From Siphonodentalium dalli (lineage: Eukaryota > Mollusca > Scaphopoda > Gadilida > Siphonodentaliidae), in the NCBI GenBank assembly GCA_032622095.1, contig CP136063.1:148481379-148545378 (forward strand): DNA of 64,000 nt, in the 5' to 3' direction. Below are positions 1 through 11,600 of the stretch, piece by piece. Under the pieces are notes generated by a model. The model was given only the letters and a program-made list of their open reading frames with translations. It did no database searches and was not told where the DNA came from. Made by a program: the position numbers and the translations under genes. Each line of letters begins with the position of its first letter. The stretch's first letter is position 1.

Positions 1-2975
1 CATTTGACATTATATGTTTTAAGCAAATCAGTTGGCAGATCCAGGTCGTAATATATTATGAACAGACTTGAAGTTATATATTCCTAAAGCATATGCTACA
101 CATTAACCCTTTATTCACTATAAATACTAATTGACGAGTAGTTCCCTCAGGAAATAATCAGATACCAAGTTCAACACCGTTTGTTGAACTTCGTATCTAA
201 AATTTTCCTCCTATAGAGAAAAGGAATCCTTCTTCATTTCTTTTATATATGCTTGTTTATCTGTCGTATGCTTATATTTGACGAACATCCCTCGGGGTGA
301 ATAATAGACCATGCCAATGTATGCTTTTATACTTGAATTGGAGAATCCCTGCAGAGAAGAAAGGGTTAAAATAAATGTTGTGACATTATACAATTATATG
401 TATATATTATCTATAATATATACTGGAAAGAAATCACATAATGCTCAATATCTCAAAGGTATACCCTGCCAATATTTACTTGAATTGGGGAGGATTCACC
501 AGGCACACATCAAAAACAATATTAATTCACATAACAAGTTATAGAAAACCGTATTTTTACAGTGCACTTATGTGGGTTTTTTTAGTAAGTTTACCGTCTT
601 GCTGTTGGTGATAATAAATGTGTTTAAACCAAATCAGAAACCAGTTATCTAAGGGGACATTCTAGTTTTTAGCATTGTCTTTAATAAGATTTGGCCATAT
701 CAACGGTGTGGCTGCTTTTTTGACTTAATCTCACAATTGAGGAGATGGATCCATATAAGCGCCTGGCGCTTGCTGTCATATCCTCTTCTCGCTCAGAGTT
801 ACCATACTTAAATACATGTACATCATCTTGTAAATTATTGTATAAATATGAGATACAAAATGAATAATGTTTACACCAACCTAACAACAAGAGTTAAATA
901 AAAACAAGATAAGAAAAATAAGATTTAGTATATTTTTTATTAACTATTTGGGTCGATTTTTATTATTACATTTTTCATTTAATTGCTCTCAATGGGCATC
1001 GAAACCTCATAACATACTTGTAGAAATGATTACTTGTGCATGGATTCACTGAACCAGGGTATGACACCCAATGCATATGTTGCATGAGCATAAAACAGCG
1101 TTCCCACAAGAAACCTCGTTTTCCATCTCGCCTGACTTTATCTCATCTAAACCGCTTATCTGATCATAACAAATAAAAAATTCACACGACGTCGATAGTC
1201 CGTGATTAAAAAGTAAACTGCGCTCACATGCCGAGAGTTTATTTTCTGAAGACATTCAAAAATCCACAGCCGTTATTTTGGATGATCGCTGTTTTCAATG
1301 AAAACAAAAACATTAGTCGGATTGTTTCAGCTTTTCGGTGCCTCTGGCACCTCCGAGGCTATCACCGGGTACATCTCCCACATAGCGCCGTTATCAATAC
1401 TAACAGACGGAAAAACGAAACTACGAAAACCTTCTAAGGTTAAACCAGATAAGCTGCTATTACGCGAGATGGGCGGCCATCGTAAAACGTCGAAGTTTGG
1501 CAGTACGGAATTTTTGCCGCCGATAACGTTCGTTGTAAATTTCAGAAAGCTTTTTACTATCTTTCTTTTGGTGTGTGATATTAATATTTATATGATGTCT
1601 TGATGTGACGAATGTCAGATCACTGGCGATAGCAGCCATCCCATAACGTTTACGACACCATGACTAGCCGACATGCAGTTATAGATCGTATATATATGAT
1701 AGATTGATGTGTGGGGAGCAAGTGTATTTCCTTCAAACCAAATGGTGATACCAAGTGGTCATCCCAGTAAGTATCCACTTAAAATTCCACATTTCATGTG
1801 GGAAAGCTAAATTTGAGCAGGCTATAATTTTAGATATAGGTTGGGTAGTAAACTGGACAAGGCCGGAAATAATGGGTATCGAATATAAGTATATGTGCAT
1901 GTTACTACGATCTATTATGACAAGCAATATGGTTCTGGTAAATGGACAGATCGTGTATATATACATTTTCTATTTGTGGATTAACAAGCAATATATATAT
2001 ATATTTTTTTTAGATCTATACATACTAATCATAGAAATTACACATGCAGTGGGTATATATTGCAATAAAGCAATTCGCATACTTGATAGCACACGGGGTA
2101 AATCAGTTCCTGTGATTTCGAATTCCAAGAACAGACCCAACAGGAACAGAGAATGGCATATATGACCTAACATCAAGAGCTGAACCACATGAGTATACAT
2201 ATAGATAACGTGCATGGACGCGGAATCGAAAACATCCAGCATATATAGAATTAGAAAGGCCCAAATATCATTGATTTAATTAACATTAGATAAAATTAGA
2301 TAACCAATGTTATCCATCGTCGTTTACTATATACGGGCAGCTGAAACATATCAAACATAGCGCCAAAATTCGAATGTCAAACACCGTCTATATATCTGTG
2401 AACTTCGTTTGTACTCATTTGAGCGAATCTGGTTCCAAACTCGATAAGCGCGGATTTGTGATCCGTGCATATGGGAGGTAAACGTATTCGTGTATCTGGG
2501 TTTTGCTGTAGCTTTCTTAGGGCCGGTGCATGGTTTCTACGTGCAGTGGTATGATTTTCTGTTGAAATTAAACCCTCTCTGCGGTATTTTCCATGCATGT
2601 AAACTGACAGCGTAGTGATTTATTTGGCATATACGGCGTCTCAAACGACTAAACGTCAATATACCAAGGGTTTGGGAGATTGCTGGATTGCCATATCGCT
2701 CCGCTGAGATATCACTGCCATAAGGACATTTTGTAAGGTTTTCTTACGTGTTCTTAGTTCCTATGTTTTAGGATTAAAATTGTCTATGTCTGGCTCAGTC
2801 TATATTGTTCTTATCAATATCGAAATAATTGCCATTATTTCAAACTAATAAGATAATAGGTGACTAAACATATTTCCGACGATATGTAAAAATAGATGTA
2901 TCGGTCCTGCAAAGTACCATCCTTGTGGCAGTTCTATGTCGCAGTGCTAACGTAGAGGGCGTGTTTGTCTTGTTG
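1..2975. other. Non-coding flank, little recognisable content
   Basis: This AT-rich stretch shows no recognisable gene family. It contains only short open frames with no domain signature, apart from one candidate described separately at 1298-1603. No inverted-repeat element or tandem array stands out. It lies downstream of the 3' end of the Islet-type gene, which is transcribed leftward from beyond 14.5 kb. Confidence 0.5.
1298..1603 (+). CDS. Possible unidentified exon or short ORF (101 codons)
   Basis: This is an open frame of 101 codons that I do not recognise. Its composition is less AT-biased and richer in CpG than the surroundings. The encoded peptide looks protein-like: a mixed middle section with several Lys/Arg (around ...TDGKTKLRKPSKVK...) followed by a hydrophobic end. 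A pyrimidine-rich stretch ending in 'tttcag' just inside the frame (about 1325-1330) could be a splice acceptor, and a 'gttgtaaat' near 1530 could be a weak donor. It may therefore be an internal exon rather than a complete gene. No domain, signal peptide or neighbour supports a function. It could equally be a chance open frame or a relic of a mobile element. Confidence 0.2.
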   Translation: MKTKTLVGLFQLFGASGTSEAITGYISHIAPLSILTDGKTKLRKPSKVKPDKLLLREMGGHRKTSKFGSTEFLPPITFVVNFRKLFTIFLLVCDINIYMMS

Positions 2976-2980
2976 CTCTC

Positions 2981-3016
<36 letters not shown>

Positions 3017-3027
3017 CCTCTCTCTCT
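2976..3027. repeat. (CT)n microsatellite
   Basis: A near-uninterrupted CT dinucleotide run with two single-base breaks. The Ser/Leu- or Arg/Glu-rich open frames across it are artefacts of the repeat. Confidence 0.95.
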
Positions 3028-3723
3028 GGTGTTTCGGTAAAAGGACGCGGTTGTGTTGGTTACAGACAATTCGTCGGGTATATATACCGTAATGTGACGC
3101 ACGTGTCATCACTTTATCAGCTGAAGCCCTCGGCCTCCCGCACAAATAACGGACCATATGATATCGGGTTGGCAACCTCAAATTTGTTTGCATAACTGAT
3201 TGACTGTTGTCAATAAACTCACGCGGACATGTTTTCGGTAATGTCACATGACCGCGGCGATACCGTTTGGGCGAAGATAATTATCGGGTCGTGTATGTTA
3301 TTATGAGATAACAATTGAATCATTTTCAGACTGTTTGTGGTAATAACATGAGAGCTCCATCAATGGCGGTCACTGACTTTGACAGTAGATAAAACGCCCT
3401 GTAGCCATATTTCGCACATATTCGCTGGCTCGCGGATACACCTAATTGAATTACAATGTATTGTCATTGTCGTAACAGCTCTGTTCAAGTCATCTCTCTA
3501 TCTGATTTAGCTCCAGGTTATAAACTGGAGATAGCCACACCGTACCAGTCTGTACTTGAAGTTTAGAACTGATTATCTCGGGAAATACAGAAAAGCAATT
3601 TGGATCTAAGTAACTCAATACATAATCTTGGATAATTTATTATGTATGTAAAAGTTACCTGCATTTGAACCATGCAGCAACTATATACTGTCCGTAACTC
3701 CATATATACGTTTTTCCCCATCA

Positions 3724-4022
3724 ACTGTCGGTCCTATCTTCTTTCTCTGTCTGTCTATCTTCCTACCACCTTCTCTCTGTCTCTCTATCTCTTTCATTGA
3801 TCTATATATCCCCTTTCTCTTTATCTATCTATATATACATCTCTCGTCTTCTCTCTATCTCTCTACTATTCAGCAACACTATTGTCCGTTTGGGTTTGCC
3901 CAATAACTGTCTGTCTCTCTGTATACCTATTTCTCTCTCTATCTCTTTCCCTCTGTCGACTCCCTCTATCTCTATCCCTTCTCTTTATCGCCCTTCTTCA
4001 TGTCTATACCGTCTGTCTCCCC
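3724..4022. repeat. Pyrimidine-rich CTCT/CTAT tract
   Basis: About 300 bp of strongly strand-biased sequence dominated by ctctct, ctatct and ctgtct words. It is a degenerate microsatellite rather than coding sequence. Open frames across it are Ser/Leu/Ile-rich low complexity. Confidence 0.85.
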
Positions 4023-4810
4023 TTTGCATATGCCATTTATATATGGGTAGAAGCAAGTTGTTCACTTATTCGTGTTGATCCTAGAGTATATGCCATGTAA
4101 TAGTGAACCGTAACAACACTCCGACCGGGATGACGACAATGAAGAAATCCCAATTTGGAAATGGATTCTTGAACGAATGTCAAACAGCGGGGATGCATCA
4201 GGTACGCTCGAGGCTTGTGACGGTCTGTTGTGACCCCTGGTGGCATGTCCATAACTGAAATTATCTGCGATCGAGGGATGCGAAGCATTACATTAAATCG
4301 ACTTGGCGCATGCTGCATCTATAACACGGCACCGTTGGCTCGTGGCTAATGCGCATGCGGGTCAGTAGCTACGTCAAAGTAGACATGCAAGCACGTGTTC
4401 GGGTTGGCACCCGGAACAACAAACTACCATCGCAGGAGACACCACGCTGCTTAATATAGCGTAAGTTGCGCCGGCATAATGGCAGTGCATCCCGTAATTC
4501 ACGTCCGCATGCATAAATTTCACAGCCATATTGTTTCTTTGTATATTGGTCTTTGAACTTAATTACTTGACACTAATTAATCCCCTACTAAGTGTATTAT
4601 GTGCGGCAGATCATATAACTTCGATTATTTGACGATTGTCGAGCAGTGCGAAAATAGGTTTGACGGATGCACGGAGCGACGACGAATGCACGGAGGGACG
4701 ACGCATTTGAAATTCACGTTTTGAGAGAAAAAGTTGTCTATTAGTTAGCTGTTGTATTATATTAATCCCTTCATGGAGTGGGCTGCGCTGATGCAGCATT
4801 AAGGATCATG

Positions 4811-4864
4811 TGCCAGTGCATTCTCTTATGTATGCGGGTCTCCCATATGGGGAGCCTAGTATTA

Positions 4865-4912
<48 letters not shown>

Positions 4913-5039
4913 TGGCTTACAAGGTCAAGGTGATAATATTGTTAGGCCAATATACAATATATTCTCTTATATATATTCGAGGCTCCCTATATGGAGACTC
5001 GCATATACATATAATTATAAGAGAATGCATTTGCATCGT
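4811..5039. repeat. Palindromic dispersed repeat with internal (TA)n
   Basis: Two head-to-head copies of a module beginning 'gcc/a gtgcattctcttat', followed by a small palindrome around 'ctccatatggag', are separated by a (TA)n run at 4866-4908. The same module occurs as a compact palindrome at the right edge of the window (63927-63995), so this is a dispersed repeat family. It encodes nothing recognisable. Confidence 0.75.
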
Positions 5040-8000
5040 GTTTTCGCAAAATTTTAGGAAGATCCAGTTATGGATGGGTTAATAAGCACCCATGTACATG
5101 AATTATGACAATTATCCTTGGATATTCGTCGCTATAGATTCTATGATAATGGTTCTCGTGTGAGATATTGGATATTTTTCTTTCAAAGTCGTTCACGCTT
5201 AAAATAGTAATATGGCAAAGTATATATATTACCTGGGCGGACGATTTTTCGGATAAATTCCGATGGTGAACAATGATGTTTCCCAAACAGTCAGACAAAG
5301 TTTATCGATTACGTGTGCAGTTTTCTTCAATCATTAGGAATGTCCAGATTGAAAAAACTTCTAATTTCGTCCACAACGCATATAACAGAATATTATTCTC
5401 TGTGACCGTATATATTCTCTGGAAAAATATTATCCAGTAATCAGTCAGGTTTTTACACACGAAGTCCGTGTAACAGAACACAGCGATTTCGTTGGTTGTC
5501 ATGCAATGAGAGCCGAAACGCACCACACTGAAGTCGGCATTAAATAAGACCGCTACATGTATACTGGTGTGTAACGATTCACACTCGGTTTTGTGCAGAG
5601 CTTATATATCAACGGACTATATATAGTTGTTTCATCATGATCTTCCGCCACGCCGTGGGGAATAGTATAGTCTGATATTAATTGACGGGCGAAGTTATAA
5701 TTCCGATAATTCCGAAAATCAACATCTATACGAAGCCCTTTCTCGTCATATTATTTATATCTGATGACAACGCAACACCATAAACTATATATGCTGATAT
5801 TCGGTGTTGCAGAGTTTCGCTGAACACACGCAGTGTTGTATTTTGTTCTGGTCTGTGAACGTATAGGCTTATATAGTAAGCATGTCTTAACTCAGAGTCA
5901 TATGGCGGTTTGTAACCTATATATAGCCATGCAGTAATTATCGCTTGTGTCACAATCTGACCCGTTTCACGGGATCGCTATATATGTTAAATATATACTC
6001 TATAGTCTATAGTCTATACGGACTTCATACAATAAAGAGCGTCAATTCCCAATGTGGCATGAAAAAAGAGCGTTTGTCCAATTTAAGACCGTCATATATA
6101 GGGAAAGTTCCTGATATTTTCGACAGGTTCACTTGAAGCTATAACTATGTCATTGTGTGCACCTCCCTGTGTGTTTAATACGTATACATGCACACCAACA
6201 CAATGTCATGTGCATGCGTATAGGCCTATACACTCCCTTCGCATTGGAAATCAGGAATTTTGCGGTAGAAATTTAGTCACAATTGAACAATTCACTGAGT
6301 CTCTTATATAGTTATTCATAAGTTTAAAGTCCAAGAGAAGAAAATATATAGACTGAATATTTCGAATGTGAATAAATTTTGATCACAGTTACTGATTTCC
6401 AATGCGAAAGACGCGCTCTGACATTTTACTTTACTTTTATGGCATGTAAAATATTTAAAATTTCACTGTTTTCAGGTACCAAGAACTGCTGTAAAATAGA
6501 TTTTTTTCAAAAGTGCAGTTCATATATCCATGATATCATATCTGAAGATCACGAGAGGAGACTTAATTATTCTTGATTTGTGAAATTTAATGATTATATT
6601 CATTTTGAAAGGCAACTACCCACAAATAATGTTCTATTTGAGAATTGTCATGTCATGCCTTTTGGTCAATTGCAAATTGGGCTGAGATAAGTTCTGGGTC
6701 ATAGATTCATAACCAAGTTAAAGCTGAGCACCACACCTCTTAACACTGTGGCCTAATTCTAGTTGATTGATCTCTGCTTGAGTGGACCACACTGCATATC
6801 AACATTTGTTTTCATTGGGCTGGAATATTTGTGACTGCTTTGTTCTTCATTATAATATATGGGGGGTGATGCTATATTTTGCAATTAAAATCTAACTCAA
6901 CATTATGATACCAATGAAGCCTCCTCTCAGCATGGAGCCAAGACACTGATATATCTGGTGATGTAAGTGTTGTGTGAAATAACTAATTATTTTTAGCAAT
7001 TCTCGGTACCGATAGGGACAAACAATAAAATAACAATTTCAACCTCTCTCTCTTTGTTTTTGTCGTCTCTTAATAACTGCTCAGATCGCTTGCCATTTTT
7101 GGATGGATTTATGATAAACGTGCGTGTCCCCCAAAATACAAATGTTTTAGCAATGAATGCACGTTATTGCAATACATGCATGCTAGCTCAATCAAAAATT
7201 GCTCTGAAAGATCGATTTTCCAACTAATATTTAGCATATACATGTAGAATAATGTTATTTTATAGCACGATTCGACTGAAATGAGTATCCAGCCATCGAG
7301 GATGTTTTGTTGGAATTTTCTGACAGGCAGTTGAAAAGTTATGAGCTATCAGTTGGCAAATTCCACCTCGAGGGTGGGTGTCAATAAACATAACCCCAAG
7401 CACCACAACATTGAAACAGGACCATGCATGAACAGACTTGGGTTGCGATAAACAGGACCATGTACTTCCATGAACAGACTTGGGTTTCGGGAATCTTAGA
7501 CAGAGATCTAAATAGATTTTGATAATTTATTATGCAATAGTTGAATTCATCACTGAACTCGCAATAAATATCTTAATTAATATTTGTACAGAAATATAGT
7601 TGAATAATCTAAAAATAATTTGATGTACATTATGTGAAGTACGATTGTGAAGTTGCCAGAGAATGGTGTAGTGTATATAGGTGTAGCCGTTAATTACTAA
7701 TACTAAGCAGTCCCATTTTTTTTAAACTATACAAACAAAAGGGTCGAGATGAGCCACAATTTACACAATAATCACTTGTTTTCTGAAATATTATTTATCG
7801 GCTGTGTCGTGATCAGTAAGTGAATAAAGTGAGGGTAAACACTGATAAGACAATAATTGGGTAAATTGAAATAATCGTGAAAATTTCAGAAAAGTTAACC
7901 AGAAAAAGACATTCATGCATCAGTATTGTGTGCCTGTACCCAGTCGATTGGGCCACGTGGAAAATAATTATACAGAGTTTGAGAACATCAATCTTAACCA

Positions 8001-8463
8001 ATCCGTGGGCAGTTCAGATAACATTATAATTTATACATATAACATAACTTCAACATATAACGTAACACAAAACAAATTAACATATACATATTAAAATTAA
8101 ATAAATTGCACTTTTAATATGTGAATATCTCCATATAATTAGGATATGGTGTGTTCGTGGGTAAATTCATGTTTCTATATGTATCAAGTATTCCTGAGAT
8201 TGCTCACTCCAAATGCCGCGAACTAAGTCGAAACAAACTTTTAGTAATGCCTTGTTTTAAATTGAGTCATTTATGATTTTCAAGAGTGAAAAAAAGTTGT
8301 CTGTTAGTTAATCTGTATAGTTCGTGATATTTCGAATATGTTTGATATTTCTATGTTTATAAAATATATAAAGATAACAACACGGGTTAGCACATTAGTG
8401 TTGATCTTCTGTGAGGTTTACGGTGGTGTGTTCTACTTATAGTCACTATGCACTAATCCGTAT
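5040..8463. other. Non-coding region downstream of the Islet-type gene
   Basis: About 3.4 kb of AT-rich sequence lies immediately 3' of the Islet stop codon. It may include the 3' UTR at its right end. The only recurrent item I see is a pair of the AAAGAGCGT motif at 6034-6042 and 6065-6073. No protein family, RNA gene or transposon end is recognisable. Confidence 0.5.
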
Positions 8464-8631
8464 TCACTGGCTCACTGGGCTTAAGTCGATCGGCGACCCT
8501 GAGAATCCAGAAGAGACCGAGCCAGGCGGTTGCGGCGAGAGACCATCACTGTATGAGCTCATGTTCATGTAGGTATACATTTCGCCTTCTGGTGATGAAT
8601 ACAACTCCGGATCTTTGTCGAATGAGTTCAT
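8464..8631 (-). CDS. Isl: Islet-type gene, last coding exon
   Basis: 168 bp, phase 0, 55 codons plus stop TGA. The acceptor follows a T-rich tract ('ccttttttcag'). The peptide is rich in Ser, Pro and Met (ending ...DLSPVSQ), consistent with the variable C-terminal transactivation tail of Islet proteins. The in-frame ATG at the exon start is internal, because the preceding exon ends in phase 0. Confidence 0.9.
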   Translation of the reverse strand: MNSFDKDPELYSSPEGEMYTYMNMSSYSDGLSPQPPGSVSSGFSGSPIDLSPVSQ

Positions 8632-11600
8632 CTGAAAAAAGGACCAAAAACAAATAAGTTAAAATTGCAACAATAATGCATTTCTAAAATCATATATAGG
8701 ATTCATGGTAACATTTAACTGTGTATGTCACGTGTCTAGTAAGTGGCATCATTTATCAAACTCATGATGTCTTTTGGGTAATTCTAATTGTAATAAATGA
8801 CGACATAGAAATGCCAAAAAAAAGTGAGTCTGGGCGAGTTTTATAAACCGGAAGAATTCACGTCGTGTCGTGCACATGCGCGACGTCAATGTTTGTGCTT
8901 TCTTATCAGGTAATTTTCGCTCGTTTAACGATTAACTTAAATTTACTCAGTGATAAGTCATTCTGTCACAACTGATTGACAAGTAAACAGTATTTGTTAT
9001 TGATTCAGGCGATAAATTGTGGGAAGGGGTTAGATAACACTGTTTGACACGAAGAGTTTGAAGACCCAGCACAAATCAACTCGAGTTAATATTATCAGAA
9101 CTGCTAGCGGTAACACTCGCCCAGACGGATTCGCTGTCTATAATTCTAAGTGGCTGCCGATTGTATGGTTTTGGGGACGGCGGATTATATCATGGGTGGA
9201 TCATTACACCAGGCGAGATGTTTTGAATGAGCTCGCCACATGGTCAAACCGGCGTTCCTTCGGATTACTGCGCTGTATTGGCGTCAATCGACGGGAATTC
9301 GAGTGTCGAGTTTCAATCTGAGACATAATCGAGATATGAATGTCTAACCAGAAGTGTAAAAATATTTATTCGATCTTATGTGAAGAAATGTCGATTATAA
9401 CCGTGACAAATGAAAATGGCATCCGGATGAGTGTCCATTTCACAAAATTTCTGCATGCTCATTTTTTAAAAGTATATTAAATCCTTATCTTGAAAAAAAC
9501 TCATCTACTTACGAGTTGCTGAAATGGTGCGGGGTGAGGCATATCCCCGTGCATATAGGTGTCAATCCCTTTCCATGGCGTCTGATAGCTTTGCACTTCG
9601 ATCTGGTTCGCCTGTAGGGGACTCTCGTGACGTATGGGGCTGGCTGCAACCATAGCAACGCCTTGAAGACCTCCGCCCATGCGATTAACAGCCTGTAAAA
9701 TAATAGATATAGATAGTTAAGTGAGCAATATGTATTATATAAATGCATTATAATAGAAATTTGACTAAGAGTCGAATTATTTCAATGGACGTTGTGGTGA
9801 TGCGTGCCTGCAACGTATCAATTTCTTTAAAACTAGGATTGGGACCTGTTTCGATAAGATGGGTAAATAATGATCCTTTTCTGTTCGTCAGATTACTTTT
9901 GATTAACTGACACACGTTCTAATTAATGAGATAATGAGTGATGAAGGAGAGAGCAACATGGCTCTAAGTGAGCGCCGTGTAGCGATATATCGAACTTCAC
10001 AGGCGGCCTCACCGGTAACAAGAGATTAGCCCATGTCTGTTGATAAATGTGTAAAGTGGGGATGTTCAAACGAACAGAAACACGTGATGGCTCATCGGTA
10101 CATTATATCCTTTGATACAATATCATCAATCAATTTACACAACGAATTTATCTTTCCGGGGATAATATTGCGATCACGGCATAAGGAGACGTATAGGAAT
10201 CAAACTGCCTTAACTGGCATTTTCTAAGTTTTGTGGAAGCTACTGAGGACCGTTCCGAACTATATCATTGGCTTCCCTCTGTAGTGATAGATCCAAATAG
10301 ATTAATATCTCTATTCAATTTCCCCGCGGACAATTCAACAAATTTGCCTTCAACGCCGAGCCGAATACCAGGGAGATAGGGCATATAACCGATCGATTTG
10401 TCACCATTGAAATATATTCCTATTTTGGAGTCCTTCCATTAACTAATTGCTTAGTTTCTCTTCCGTTTGATTATCAATGAGAATCCAAACCCGAGAAGTA
10501 TAAGTTACATCTGCACGGTCATTTTGGAGAATTTCTGACAAATTAAATCGACAGTTCAATATATTCATGCAATGAAAACATTTAACAAAATTGGGTGAGA
10601 GATTAAACAACGTCAATCTTGATAAACTAAATCATTGCCATGCATGTATACACCGTTAATAGACGAATGTTAAATTATTGTCATGCATGTATACACCGTT
10701 AAAGGGCGAATGTTAAATCATTGCCATGCATGTATACACCGTTAAAAGGTGAATGTTAAAATAATGTATACTACTTCACATCTGTCTTACCTTTTCTTGT
10801 TGAATCTTAGTGATGAGTATGCTTTTTTTCTTATCTTTGCATCTTTTGTTTTGGAACCACACCCTGATTACACGCTGGGGTAGGCCCGTCATCTCCGTGA
10901 GCTGTTCCTTCATCAGTGCATCTGGTCGGGGGTTCGCGCCATAGCATGTTCGTAACGTGTGAAGCTGCTTCTCTGTCAGAACCGTCCGTATTCTTGTCGG
11001 TTTGTTTGATTTGCCGGACCCTGATTTCTTAGCTGAAGATGAGAAAAATTAAGGATATATTGATCTGCAAAACACTATATGACATAAATCATATATTCTG
11101 GAAAATTGCTCATTCCTAAGAACGCATTCTTAGTAGTGGTCAGTCTGACTCAGTCAAATAGGCCTGTCTCTTGGTATATACATCTCTGCCCAATGCATGC
11201 AGGTTTATAAAATATGGCGATTATTGAAATGTATTGTCTGGTTATCGTGAACATGCAAGTATCTATGACATATCTGTTCCAAATAATTATTAAGGGATAG
11301 TCCGCGTTAATTGTTGGGGATTTGTCAAAGGTACTATAAAGGCCTTCGCAGTTAGTTCATGCGAAATAAAATAAAAGTTTGTAAAACATCTGTCATCAAC
11401 AAGTACATGAAAAGATAGATTGACTTTGTTCATATTTTCATTGTTAATAACTCTCCAATACTGAGATTTCGCATGTCAAAACCATTGTTTATATGTAAAC
11501 ATTACTGTTATAGTAGAATCACCGATAAAAGTGCAATTAGTCCCAAAAAGATACCAAATTTAATTTAAAAAATGATGTACAAATTTGGAAAAGGTCAAAG

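Noticed and set aside
4866-4908. Poly-Ile/Tyr open frame
   Set aside because: Produced by the (TA)n microsatellite; the same holds for similar frames at 19622, 24707 and 27652.
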